NCBI GenBank assembly: GCA_950295325.1
Contig: OX485803.1
Span: 27,158,001-27,222,000, forward strand
Reading direction: 5' to 3'
Length of the DNA stretch: 64,000 nt
Source of the DNA: Polytrichum commune
Taxonomy: Eukaryota; Streptophyta; Polytrichopsida; Polytrichales; Polytrichaceae
The notes below the pieces were generated by a model. That model had not been told where the DNA came from and made no database searches. It saw only the letters and a program-made list of their open reading frames with translations. Within the stretch, counting starts at the first letter, position 1. Each line of letters starts with the position of its first letter. Position numbers and translations under genes: made by a program. Shown in pieces: positions 23,412 to 35,640 of this stretch.

Positions 23412-24577
23412 CACTACCGTACGTTAAGGGCAGCTTCGGCACAAAATAATTGATGCTAAAAATAGATGCCGAAAATTTTGGAAAATTATTGACATTTTTT
23501 GCCGAATATAAAATTAATTAATTTTCAAAATTGCCGAAAAGTAAGAAATTTTAACTTCTCACTAGAATTTTACTTACACTGGAAGCATATATGAATTTTG
23601 AAGGAGAGAAGCTGCTCCTTTTGTAATCAAGCTCACTTACATTAGTCCACAAAGAATATGGGTTAAGAAAGACTCTAAGTGAGGCTTTTCAAATGTGTTG
23701 TACACAATTTTTTGGAGTCCAATTGAGCATAGAAGATGAAGTTTTATAGAATTTTGTCCAACTAACAAAAGTTGAGAAATCAAGTAATCTTCCACCTCCA
23801 ACAAGTTTTGTGTCAAAATAAGTCTTTATGCGAAAGATATGGACAAAACATTCCAGCCGTGTAAAGATCAAAACATTAAAATGCGTTCATAACAGTTTTT
23901 CAGAGCTCATTTGTGCATAGAAGATCAACATTTTTGGAATTTTGTTGCTCTAAGAAAAGTTTAGATTTCAAGTAATCTTCCACCTCCAACAAGTTTTGTG
24001 TCAAAATAAGTCTTTATGTGAAAGATATGGACAAAACATTGCAGCCGTGTAAAGATCAAAAAATTAAAATGCGTTCATAACAGTTTTTCGGAGCTCATTT
24101 GTGCATAGAAGATCAACTTTTTTGGAATTTTGTTTCTCTAAGAAAAGTTTAGAAATCAAGTAATCTTTCACCTCCAACAAATTTTATGTCATTTGAAGAC
24201 TCTATGCAAAAGTTATGCGTGTTATAAAAATGAAGTCTAACTAGGTGCTTCACCTCAAACTTTACATATCCCATATGCATTGTTGAACACAACTCCACTC
24301 TACTTGTATAAAGCACAGAGCATTCTCAACTCTTCACAAAGTCGTGAAAGATTTATATCTTTTGTAAAACTTTTCACACAAATTGTGAAATCGTGAATGA
24401 ACATCCTTGTTTACTGTTAGATAATAACTTCTTGGATGTATGCCGAAATTGCATTATTAAACTATTTAAAATGCCGAAATTTTTAGTATTTTTTTTTTTG
24501 CCGCCGAACACTGTTTTTTTACTTTTAATAATTATTCGGCAAGAGAGCGCCGAAGCTGCCCTTAACGTACGGTATGA
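23412..24577. mobile_element. TIR element with perfect 26-bp ends and 187-bp triplication
   Basis: Positions 23,415-23,440 and 24,549-24,574 are perfect inverted repeats of 26 bp beginning TACCGTACGTTAAGGGCAGC. The subterminal 100-150 bp on both sides carry repeated GCCGAA (or TTCGGC) words. The interior is non-coding and contains three tandem repeats. The left end reads CACTACCG; the element at 45,708-45,974 also has ACTACCG ends. CACTA-type ends with subterminal repeats suggest a non-autonomous CACTA (EnSpm) element, but no matching 3-bp duplication is visible, and the TIRs are also flanked by TA if cut two bases in. Superfamily undecided. Confidence 0.9.
23706..24247. repeat. three tandem copies of a 187-bp unit
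   Basis: Units begin at about 23,706, 23,893 and 24,080, exactly 187 bp apart. The first two are nearly identical over the AAGTAATCTTCCACCTCCAA and AGTCTTTATG(C/T)GAAAGATAT segments; the third is more diverged and loses its last 20 bp. They sit in the centre of the TIR element. Confidence 0.9.
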
Positions 24578-24740
24578 CATATGCGGGTGGATAGGACATT
24601 CAGTTTAGGCACACATAATGAACAGGGTTTTGGTCCTAAATAGCTGGTGGATAGGGTTTAGGGCATGCATAGGGTTCATCCACCTACAACATACTTGAAC
24701 CACAAAAGTACTTAAACGAACTCTAAACCTCCCTAAAAAA

Positions 24741-24975
24741 TGGACACTCTAGCTTGCTCTCACCCACAATTGATGAACCTATTTGACCCTTTGATGGAAC
24801 ACGAGAATCCCCACTTTGACAATGCATAAGATGTTCATGTGTGCTTTGAAAATCACAAGGAAAGTGACGATGGCCTCGATTTGGATTCGCTAACCATCTT
24901 GCAATTAAACCGTGTTTCATATTCTAGGAGGAGGAGGGTGGCCGGAGAGGTAACCATTTAAGACCCATCTAGCTT
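24741..24975 (+). mobile_element. MITE family B, right half
   Basis: Matches the right half of family B: CACTTTGACAATGCATAAGA, GATTTGGATTCGCTAACCAT, GTGTTTCATATTCTA, ending TTAAGACCCATCTAGCTTAG. Compare 42,655-42,841 and 53,760-53,965. Confidence 0.75.
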
Positions 24976-25083
24976 AGGCAGCAAATTTCCTCTCTCTCCA
25001 TGGTTTCCAACTTGGTGGTGGGCAGCGGGCAGGTTTGCAAATTCTCAAATTCAACCCCAATGTTGGCCATCCTGGGGCCCGCT

Positions 25084-26102
25084 CAGAATTCGGGAAGTTT
25101 TTGAAGCCTTAGTGGCTAATTGCCGGTAGTTACTACGAAGGGTCAGATTTTTTCCAATTTACATCGGCAAGAGCCGGTCTTTTGTAAAATCAATCGGCCA
25201 ATTGCTTATATTTTTATATTTTCATTGGTCAATATCCGATTAAATGGAATTCATATCGGCACTAATTGTTTAAAAAACGTATGAAAAGTTATTAGAAATC
25301 ATTTCTTAGTACAAAATCTTGAATAAGTGAAAAGAAAGGCATGTTCAAAACTTTAAATTTGAAGAGTTAATGTCCTTGGCAAGAATTGAACCTAGCAATG
25401 CCTTCACCGCTTGAAGGCCAAAGGTCCCCCAATTCTTCATAGAAGCAATTGGATTTGGTCATGGAAAGGTTGCATAATTCAAAACGTTTAAGGTTTAGGG
25501 TACTTCCTCAAGTGCATCATCAGATGCCCCAGACAAATAGCGAAACTTAGCAGCATCCTTCCAAAAATCTAGAGCACTTGTTAGAATGTCATCAAAATCA
25601 TTGTCTGGGCCTTCTATAGCAACACGCATCATACTTTCTAAGTTAGATGTAGATATTCGATTACGAAGTTTTTGTTTAATAGTATTTTGAACAGAAAACG
25701 CCCTTTCACATGTTGCAATACTCACACATTGGCACTTAGCAATCTCAGCAAGACTCAGAAGGTTAGAATACTTCACTTTCAAAGATGGAGACCAAGAAAT
25801 TGATGTCCATACATTTGCAAAAGCAAGATCCATCCACTCAGATAACCATGCTCATGACCCGGAGGGTATCGGTTACCATTTCCCGGGTATCGGCCAGTAT
25901 TTGAATACTTCTTCCGGCTGAAATCTAGTAACTCACAAGAAGAATCGGCTACATTTCCGGGACATTGTCTGGTCCATCAGCTAATTGCCGGAGGATTGAA
26001 ATTACAGTCGGATTGCCATCTGATGATTGGAAAGTTGGACCGGCCATGAGGGGAAATCCATCGGCTGGTAATGAACTAGCCGTCGGTTTTCCCCGACCAT
26101 TG
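25084..26102 (-). mobile_element. hAT deletion derivative with 8-bp duplication
   Basis: A perfect 8-bp direct repeat GGCCCGCT flanks it (25,076-25,083 and 26,103-26,110). Ends are CAGAATTCGGGAAG on the left and, read inverted, CAATGGTCGGGGAA on the right, fitting the CARNG start of hAT elements. Both subterminal regions are dense in CGGC/GCCG words. The 1,019-bp element keeps the C-terminal part of a transposase gene on the minus strand and has lost the rest, so it is an internally deleted, non-autonomous hAT. Confidence 0.93.
25495..25851 (-). pseudogene. hAT transposase C-terminal dimerisation domain
   Basis: The open frame (stop codon upstream at 25,852-25,854, terminator at 25,495) contains YSNLLSLAEIAKCQCVSIAT, then CERAFSVQNTIKQKLRNRI and LESMMRVAIEGP. 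This is the hAT C-terminal dimerisation region as seen in plant zinc-finger-862-like transposases (typical: L..LA...L..P.S.A..ERAFS....I....R..L......L.....). About 117 codons survive; full transposases of the group have roughly 600-800. The BED finger and the RNase H-like catalytic core with its acidic residues are absent. It lies inside the TIR-bounded element, whose 3' end is at 25,084. No transposition activity is possible from this copy. Confidence 0.88.
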
Positions 26103-26188
26103 GGCCCGCTTCTCATTGGCTTAATTTTATTATGAGCTTTATTTTTCTACTCTTGCTGACTTTCATGTTTTAGTTTCGGTCCTCCTTA

Positions 26189-26220
26189 CCTCTGACTGGC
26201 GTGTGGTGCCAGGTCAGAGG
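26189..26220. repeat. hairpin with 12-bp stem
   Basis: CCTCTGACTGGC and GCCAGGTCAGAGG pair with one bulged base around the loop GTGTGGT. It lies just outside the hAT element. No element boundary or gene is attached to it. Confidence 0.75.
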
Positions 26221-28430
26221 GGTCCCATTGGTCCACGTGGCCACTATTTTCTCCATGTTCTTTACACCTTGCCACGCGGGTCCAAAGGAAGTTCTTCTTC
26301 TCTAAAGTACACAATTATACGGAAAACGTTGACAATAAGCTGATTTGGGCAGGACAAAAAAAAAGTGGCTTGAATTTGTGCACTGTTTTCCAGAGACTGA
26401 GTAGTAGAGGAAATGATGAGGAATGCAAGTTGTTTCATAATTTTGTTTCTTTATAAAATACTAGTCATGTTTTTTCAAAGAGGTCAGTTAGTCAAACCTA
26501 TTTGTACATCAAAGTCTCTTGAATTTGAGCGTCAAGATATTCTACTATGCACATTAATGCACACAAAGTGGTTAACTTAATGGCACCCAAAAGCGATTGC
26601 AAGTGGTGTGAAAGAACACCTATCTTGTCAATCACTACATCCTTTTTCGGCCACCACTTTTATAATTAGTCGTTTTGGGTTCACACATGACTCAATTTAC
26701 CTCTAGTCTAGTGCACTAGTAGTGATCATTCACCGTTTTTGGTTTCTCTACCTTACATATTTGAGTTAATCAAACATTGGAGTTATATGTAAAGTCTCTC
26801 AAAGAGGGACGAAACCATGGGTTTGATCAGAAAACTATATATTGAGAGGTCATTCATTAGCTCGTGGTGCCCTGGAGTCAATTTTGAAAGTCGAGTGAAG
26901 TTTTTGGGACCTCCTTGTTCCTCCTCTCAAACTTTGAGAAAATTTCAGGATTATTAAGTAGGGTATGCACATGGGATATGTTGTCCTAACTCTTGGATTG
27001 GCTTATGCAAGGCTAGCTTGGCCCACCCGTCATGGTAGGACAAGCTAGAATGCTAGTTTTCAATAGCTCAATGCCACTTTTGTGTATGATAATTTAAGCA
27101 TTAAGAAAATTTTGGGTGACTTTGTGTTGATTCTCATAAATCCAATATTTGGGATTAAACCCAAGGTTTGGGATGAATCCTAAAATTTGGAATTAAATCC
27201 ACGGTGTCATCCGCTTTACTGTACGGGATAACTCTATTCCTTTAGTAACATAATTTGACAAATCTACCATTCATATTACTACTCATATAACAAGGCTTAC
27301 CATATAAAAGTGACAAATCCCAAATTAAATGGGCACTTATATTGGAGTGGTAGATGGCATATTTGTACTAGAAAATGGACACCAAAATGACATGTATTAG
27401 GGTTGCTTTACATTGCATCCCAAGTTTCACTTTGAAAAGTCTTACTTAAAGGTGAAAGCCTCAACTTCATGGTTCTTGAAGTGGATAAGAAAATGGGAAA
27501 ATGTTTCATTTCATAGAATGGAGGTGGCATAGTGTGAGGGCAAAGTCCCAAGTGCAAGGCCAATGTTTCATGCATTTTGTAAAGTCCCAAGCCTTACCTT
27601 ACCCTCTTAACCACATAAGGTTAAAGAGATCATTATTTAGTAGATTTTTAGGCATGGTCCTGAGAAGAGGACACATTATTTTTGTTCTTTCCCTCTTCGT
27701 GGTCGTGAAAAAGATCATCATTCATATATTCATTGCAATAAGTAACAAAGTGCCAAATGATAGTTGTTGCTTTGATTGATGTAGGTTGAAGAATAAGCAA
27801 AGCAATGGCAATATGATAGATTTATTCATTATTCACGTCGGCTTTTTTGCCTTCTCTTTCAAAAAAATAAAATGAAAATAAAATGAAAATAATAATAATA
27901 ATGTGATCAATTTAAGAACGGGTCAACTAGTGGACCGGTTGCTTTTGGCTTCACATTTAAAATGTATGTGAGGTTGATCCATCAACATCAAAGTGATGAG
28001 GGGTATTACATATACTAAGATGTGTTATACGGGGCTTTGTGAAAATCTTCACAAAAGTGATTACAATGCACCATTAATAAATCGCATCTATCATGGTTCT
28101 CCATGGGGATACACTTAATGTAGGTGCCCATGACTAAAGTAATAACAATAGCCTCTATGTGCTTGGTCCTAAATTTCAATTCATTTACTTATTTATTTTT
28201 GGGTAATGTAAGTGATTGTGCATTTATATTCTACATAAGAAATATAATTCAAGAATTGTTTTTAGTTACCCACTGTAGTAAGTTTTTGCTTTCACTTAAA
28301 TAACCCAAACCCAAGGTACAAACTCTCAAGGAAGACTTAACTGGTGTCTATTACATGCATTTGTCACTTCATAGTTCATTAATTAGACCAAAGGGTTGCT
28401 ATCTTCACTCTAAAACAAGTCAGTTATGTT
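26221..28430. other. no recognisable gene
   Basis: AT-rich DNA with short open frames only (longest 92 codons at 27,501-27,779, no motif). A tract of ATA/AAAT repeats lies at 27,866-27,903. Nothing else supported. Confidence 0.5.
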
Positions 28431-30370
28431 TTTTGCTCTCCTTTTCTCTCTCAATTTTCCTTCTTACTGAGTTCCAGTCAGTGGGGTATGTGTGTCAGTA
28501 AGCTGTAGTTTCCATCTCGCCATGAGATTTTGTATAACAATAGTCAAGAGAGAACAATAGTCTTTGAGTAACACAATTGCTGTTCGGTAACCATTGGCCA
28601 ATGCATCTTCAATTCAAAACAACTCCTTCATTACTTGGTCAATGTTAATTCCAATACAAGACAAATTGTTTATTTCTTATCTTCGGATTTAATCTTTACT
28701 CACAACTTATGCAATTAACACTTAACGAGTCAAGCTATAATCTTGGTCGCCCTGCACAACCTGCAACAACAACAACCAAGGTAACACACAAGACAATAGT
28801 TGATTGGGTTAATTCACATTTCATACTCAAAGATCTAATCCCTTGACTAACCAACGATTACAATTTTTATTAAGATTAGATTAACTTATGCCTAAGTCCC
28901 CTTTATAAACCAAAGTTAATCTTATTTGTCTTACACTTGATCTCTCTTGCAATCCTTACTCTCTCCTCTAATCAACTGATCAGAAGTGATTTCTCATCAC
29001 TTCAGTTGATTGAGATTCCCTCTTAAATTCCATTCTTCCCAATTATGACACTAACAACCCAACTTAGATTTCAACTATAATCTTCTTACGGCTGAACGAT
29101 ATCCATATAAGTGCTCTCTGTCTCTCACAGACTTCAACAATAATCATTTCGCACAATGGCCAGACTCTTGGCCTCTCGGTTGCCTCTTAGCCTACAGTGG
29201 ATGTCACAATAGCCAATAGTTGCACAATATTCAGGCTAACGCTCAACTGGCCTATCTTCTCTCTCGCACATGGAGCCGAAGGGTCACTCAACAATCTTCT
29301 CCATATCCTCAGACAATAGTTCGACTCTCTTTTACTTCTTATTAGGTCATGCCGGCTTCTTCTAAACGAGACGATTTCCACTTTCGCTCGGATTTGCTCT
29401 CGCAGCTTCGCTCTTTACACAGGCTGACAATAGTTCAACCATATTTTTCCGACCTCGGTACTCATAGTTCTACATTCCTTCTTATTAACTTCACTGCACT
29501 CGGATAATTCCACTCTTTGCTAACTCTTCTCCTGCAACGAATATAGTTTTCTCTCGTGCTTGCTACTTTCTGCTCATAGTGACAGGGATTTCTCACAACC
29601 CTGCTCGACTCTCCATTCCACTTCCACTCTTACGGATAATAATGTTCATAATCTTGATTTCCACGGATTACTTAAACTTACAATCGCTCAATTCCCGACT
29701 CATTCAATTCTTTTTTAATCCTCTCATTGGGCTCTGCAATTTGCTCTCACTCGGTATCGATCTCTTTCTCAAATTCAGTCAATTGCAATCTCAACAATCG
29801 ACAATAATTCCGCACACTCCTCTTCTCAATCCCACTTCATATTCTACTTCACTTAGTCACACTTCTGACTCATGCTCTCGCTCACACTCGTTACACATTC
29901 ATACTCGCAATCTATCTCTCCCGTGAAAGCGATTACAACAATGGTCAACAATTTCACATCTCGCATTGCTCACTCACTGAGAAGATAGTTACACTTAATC
30001 ACAAGTCTTCCATTAGTTCTCATTCACGGCTAAACAATATGCTTCCGCAATAAAGTAATCTGCAATCACTGCAGTAATTACTGAAAAAGAAAATGATTCA
30101 ACAATAGTCCTCGCCCTTCACGGTACTGAGGGAGGTCAGCTTATAGTTCTCTCGTGTCGCTCAACAGTAATCAAGGCTGCCTGCCTATCTCACCCGCGCC
30201 ATCCCTTTTACAGAAGTGGAGAAAACAATAATTACAGTAACTACCTAACTAGGGCCTCCTAAGGCCGTGGCTATAGTTGTAACTTCCTGCCTAGCCTATA
30301 GCTCGACTATATTCATCTGCTTGGATGGATTCCATCTACTTTTCAACTATAAGCCTATGGTTATACTAAT
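28430..30370. other. pyrimidine-rich island with recurring CAATAGT
   Basis: The plus strand switches to a C/T-rich, A-moderate composition and returns to background AT-rich DNA near 30,370. The word CAATAGT (or close forms ATAGTT, CAATAAT) recurs every 50-150 bases, for example near 28,541, 28,556, 28,794, 29,207, 29,311, 29,428 and 30,102. A 115-codon plus frame at 29,579-29,926 is Ser/Leu/Ile-rich because of composition and is not a convincing gene. It may be an untranslated or LTR portion of an unrecognised element. Confidence 0.45.
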
Positions 30371-32160
30371 CGGCCAAAAATTTGGCTTACACCCACCTAT
30401 GTTTTTTTAAAATTTTGAGCTAGATATTTATGTTTAGCAATTTAACTAAATTAAACATATGCACATGTGATGTCTTATTGATGTTTCTTTAACAAGAAGT
30501 TTAGATTGCATGAATAACTGCATATTTTCGAAGTACCGTTATGGTGCACTTTTGTCATATACACTAGATGGATGGGGGCAAAAGTATGCACTCTTGTGAG
30601 TCAAGGCTTTTAGCATTGGGTGCATTACCATGGATCAAGATGGTTTTAAGTTCAAAAATATTGTTTATCATACCATGTGGTAATTAGAAGTAATTACTTA
30701 AATATTTTGTCATAAACACAATCTCTTTTTCTAAAGGAAAACTTGATATAAACGGTTAGAATGATTTTATTAGAGAGTAATGGGAAGTTGTATTATATGT
30801 TCTTTGAGTAGTGGATTTGTCAAGTATGTTGCTAGTTGTGAATACTCCATGTGGCATTGAAAATAGCTATCGATCAATTTTGTGATCAAGGTTTTGAAGT
30901 GATCAACAAGTTAACTAGCTACACATGTAAAATTACTTGCTAAAAAATACCTCTTGTGAGAAAGATTTATTCATTTCAACTTGACAGTCTCATTTTGTAA
31001 TATTTCATCATTTAAGGATTAAGTACTTATATTGTTCTAATGAAATTTATATTGGGAGCCATGTTAGGACTAATTCTTGGAGTTGGGTCATCCCTTTGAC
31101 TGGCCCGAATCCAAGGTTAAGTCCAAACTTTTTGGCATCATATTTGCTGCCATGTAAGATATTGGGACTTAGGAATGGGGATTTGGTGGAACACCAAAAA
31201 TGGTGGGACTTTGTTCTCCACCAATCTCTTGATCAAAGTGGGACTTAGACATCACAACATGTATAAAATGCCCCCCACAATAAGATTGGACTAAGTGCTC
31301 CAAGCAATGACACTATTATACCGTCCTCAATTGTCTTCAAAACCCGGGAGGGCCTACGTGATCTCTATAAGAGAAAGAGAACCTCGACATTGAAGTCATG
31401 GAGCTTTTACATCTCCATTTTCGTTCTAACTCTTGAAATAACACTTTGTGCAAGTTGCATTTTGTAACATGATGGGATAATTCTTGAAAGTCAAAAGCAC
31501 TTGTGGAGTTGGAATTGCCCTCAATAGGGCCACATCATCTTATGTGGTTCCATAGGTTATCCAAGATGGTTTCCCTTGTATTCACTAAGTTAGGTGTGTA
31601 AATTTGCACAACTCATGTTGAGTATACAGTGGAACCTTGGTTTGTACACTTAGGTAGATGGGTCTTTAGGGCCAATTTAGGCTACGATGAAGAAGTGCCA
31701 TGGTGGATGGAGCAATATGATTGGCTACAAAATGAGTTCTTCACATGCCAGGGTTTACACTATGGCCAAGACTTCTCTAGTGAAAAACTTCAAGCACGAT
31801 GAGGAAAATGACATGGTTGCCAACATAACAACACTTTTTGTTAGGAAATTTTTCCAAAGGTCTAGTTTCTTGGGCAACCTCAAACAAGGAACTTAACCTC
31901 CAAAAGACACCAACTTGAGGCTTTTCTTTTTAGAAAATTTTAAATATTTTTTTCTTTTAAAAGATTGCTTTTTCATCTTGTCCGTCATACCAACCGCCGT
32001 CGACTCAAATAACCATGACTTGAGCTTGAAATTCTTGACCGACCAACGTACTTCTTCATAGTAGACTAAACCGGCTCTTACATGGTTACGTTTTTCAACT
32101 AGCCCACTTTTCATTGGATACGAAACACACAATTCGTCGAAAATTTGAAGAAAATGATGG
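30371..32160. other. no recognisable gene; one dispersed repeat
   Basis: 31,062-31,260 (AGGACTAATTCTTGGAGTTG, TTTTTGGCATCATATTTGCT, GTGGGACTTTG) resembles 43,965-44,190 and defines an unnamed dispersed repeat. A minus frame of 105 codons at 31,893-32,210 is Lys/Ser-rich and unrecognised. Confidence 0.5.
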
Positions 32161-33719
32161 TTGAAACTAGGTGAAACCCTGCCGTAATCCACAAGGGAGA
32201 CAGCCCACAAGAGTGCCCAGGCACGACACCACGCAAGATCGCGAGAAGAGCTTGGCGCAGCTGATCAACCACTGGTCACAAGGAGGCAAACGATTACCAA
32301 GAACAATTTCAAGCTACCACAACACCAATCTGCACGGGAGGCGAAGTCAGGGATCCCAGATTTACACTCAATCCGCAACCAACACCAAAGAAGCTGTGAA
32401 GAATGCACAAGAGACGTCCGAACCCGTAGCAACACTAACCAGCAGAATTGCACACGAGACAACCACACATACATCAACATAGGTTTCCAACGAGCCACAA
32501 ATCTTTGCATTTAACACAAGACCCAATATGACAGTGTTCGAAACACTCATCCTCCTGCTACCGCTCACCTTACCCATCTCCATCTCCATCCTCTTCATTT
32601 CAGTTAAGGATCACAAGAACACGCGAATCGCCCTAGAAGCTACAACAAAGCAACCACGACGCCCCAACAGCTCCAACCGTTGGATAACATTGAGAGGGAA
32701 ACACTGACAAGCGACACCGAATCCTAAACTTGAGTAGCACCTCGATTCGGCCACCATCCGCTTGGATGCAACCTCACAAAGACCCTCCAATCTTCCCATC
32801 CCTACACACCCCCACACTACACAAGACCCACATCAAACAAGATCCCTCCACCGCAAATCGCACAGCACAACATCGAAAACACAACCAGATGCTACACGAT
32901 AGTAGAGTCCTCCAGTGCCACCCCACAACCGCACAGCCCTCCGGAACACTTCACCAAACACCACACATCTCATGTACATTTCTTTCCTTCCTCCGAAATC
33001 TCCATACATCCTTTCTCCACAAAATGCCTCTCTCAACAAACATACCAACACCTATAAAGAGTTGCCTCTAAAAGAATTCAACCGAGAACTCAAATCTCTT
33101 GACCTCACAAACTCACGAAAGATAGAAGATTCGGCCACAACAAATCTGATAAGGCATTCCAACCCCTCAGGCTATCTCTAAGTTTAACCACATCTGAACT
33201 ATAAAAAATGCACTCCCTCCTCCCACCACTATCAACTCCAAGCAATTGATATACAACAACAACTCCTTTAGCTCCTTCCAAGCTCCAGCCCTCAAATCAC
33301 AGAAAAAAATAACACTCCCAAAATCAAGAAACCTGCAACACCACAAAGCCCACATGCACAAGGTCAGTAGGTACACCAACACACACCCCCAAGACACACT
33401 CAAAAACCAGAAACCACACCTACAAGCACCAGTACCCGAAAAAACACAACAACCTTCTCCAAAAAGCTACACTCACCTGGAAAGAACATTGTACTCTCCC
33501 ACCATCATTCTCACAATCACCACAACTTGTACACAAAGGACAACCATGATTAAAAAAAAAAAAAAAACTTTGAACTACATCACCACTCAATAGTGTCTGC
33601 ACCACCCTACATTCCTCTACCACAAATGCAGACAACCAAATTCTCACGCTGCCAGGACGAGCCGCCCAACGACCCCAACCACCAAACTCCACCATCAAAC
33701 ATACACCTGTAGAAAACTA

Positions 33720-34180
33720 TGCCCAAAATGACTGCAACCCAAATTATTACCAAAATATCACCCTACCTTCAAGCCCTCAAAATCACCAACAAACCTAGAA
33801 AATCCAAACTCATCAAGAATATGTACATGCCTACTCACCAAGAAGACATACACATCCTAAAAGAGATCCAAAACCATATCCAATTAGTAATAAGCCTCAC
33901 TCGAGACACCGAATCATCTTAGCAAAGATAAACTCCTTAAAGGAAAGACATCCAACAATATAATATCACTACCAAATTAGGACAATCACAATTGGGCCTA
34001 GATCACACACAACCTAGGACTCCAAAACAACCAAGAAAGCCTCATAAGACAAGGATGCAACAATTACACCTTGACAAGCCTCATAGACGACTTTTACACC
34101 AACCTCCCCCGACCATACCACCCTTCAATGTTGTATGCTTATCAATCACAATCAAACTTTGATAACTACCCAATCCAACT
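33720..34180 (+). pseudogene. LINE endonuclease, C-terminal part
   Basis: Near 34,060-34,180 one frame reads GCNNYTLTSLIDDFYTNLP and then SNFDNYPIQL. These match the end of APE-type LINE endonucleases (usual ..IDHIFTN..., then SDHxPI). The catalytic His of SDH is changed (FDNYP), so the active site is lost. Upstream sequence from 33,720 (KITNKPRKSKLIKN) lies where the N-terminal half should be but is too decayed for firm assignment. Confidence 0.6.
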
Positions 34181-34439
34181 ACACCTAACCCCTAACATCA
34201 TAATCACAAAATGGAAACAACCACTCACCAACAACCCTTGCATCACATACCCCGTGCTTCATACAAACCTTCAAAAACTCCAAACGATGTTCTCAGAAGA
34301 CCAAAACATGCATCCCTCTCCGACAACATAATAGACCACATGTACACTTGCATGTGTGTTGTATGGAAATACCCATGGCCACTCCCAATGGCATCATCTT
34401 ATATATAAGAGCCTCTCCCCCCACAACCACCACCACTAT

Positions 34440-35640
34440 CACCACTACCACACAAATATATAACCGCTTCTCCCGAGCAATCTATGATAATTGCCTCAAA
34501 TGTCTAGCTCGAGGAAAAACCCCATGCCTTGACAACATCTCAAACAAAATAGTCAAAGCCTTACCACCCCCATGTCAAGATGTATTTAAAAAAAATTACA
34601 TACTCTTCCAACAATGTTACAACATAATAAAACCATCCTCATGCATAAAAATAATGACTATGTCCAGCTCACAAATTACAGACATGTTGCACGAACCAAC
34701 AAAACATACAAACTTTACACCAACACCCTAGCAACCCTCCTCACAAGCTACCGAGAGAACCATATAGTATAGCAACCCTCAAAGATGTGAGACTTGCAAA
34801 TAAAGATATATACCCTAACATACATTGACTTACGGAAAGCCTTTGGGTCCATCAACCACGCTTGCCTATTGGCCCTTAGAGAGGATCTAGGGTTCCCACT
34901 AGATGTTGTACTATTGGTTTGAAACATATACATCAACTCCACCACATCCTTCTCTAGAAGCCACTTTGAAACAACATCCCCAATATAGATTGGCTAGGCA
35001 ACCAAACAAGGCGACACCTCAACCCCTATGTATTCATCATATTTCTAGAGCCGCTCCTCGGATGGTTGGGAAAAGATGAACTTGGATACCACTTCAACAC
35101 ACCTCCTACCACGTGCACCACCACCACATACGCCGACAACCTAGCAGTAATTACCACCAACATCTAGCACATTCAACCACAAATACACAAACTCCAAAAG
35201 TTTGCCGAATGATGACACATGGACCTCAACCTCTCAAAATTTGCCATCATTGGTTGCCCAAATAAATTCAAAATAAAGCCAAACACCTTTGAAGCTTACA
35301 TCCAATCACAGAATGTCGCCTACAAATCCAAACATTTCCCCACCCTCACCCATAACGAACCATACACATACCTAGGTATCCACATCATTCCATCATTAAA
35401 ATGGAATCTACAAAAAGAAACCACATAAAAAAAACCCAACAACAAAGTAAACTACAAAGTAAACAACAAAGTAAACTAGCTAGCCTCAAACAAAGCATTA
35501 AAACCCTAAATACAATCATCAAACATGGCATTGCATACGCCTACTATGCGGTCCCCTTCTCCGAACTACATATCAAGAAACTCTACAAAATACTCAGTAT
35601 AGTAATCAAAGAAATTTGCCACATAACCAGAAGCCCTAAA
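34440..35640 (+). pseudogene. LINE reverse transcriptase
   Basis: In order: NCLKCLARGKTPCLDNIS then NKIVKALP (34,490-34,570; the RT entry block, usual GKAPGPDGIPxE), TYIDLRKAFGSINH (about 34,815-34,860; motif A with its Asp), TKQGDTSTP (about 35,000; motif B, usual QGDxLSP), TYADNLAVIT (35,126-35,155; motif C), then NLSKFAIIGCP and YTYLGIHIIPSLKWNLQKET (35,225-35,430; thumb-side blocks). Motif C is YADN (codons 35,129-35,140) rather than YADD, so a catalytic Asp is lost as well as the reading frame. The enzyme normally copies the element RNA at the nicked target. Blocks lie in several frames. Confidence 0.88.

Noticed and set aside
32265-33051. Several minus-strand frames of 70-80 codons
   Set aside because: They are rich in Val, Cys, Trp and Gly because the opposite strand is A/C-rich. 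Domains are on the plus strand.
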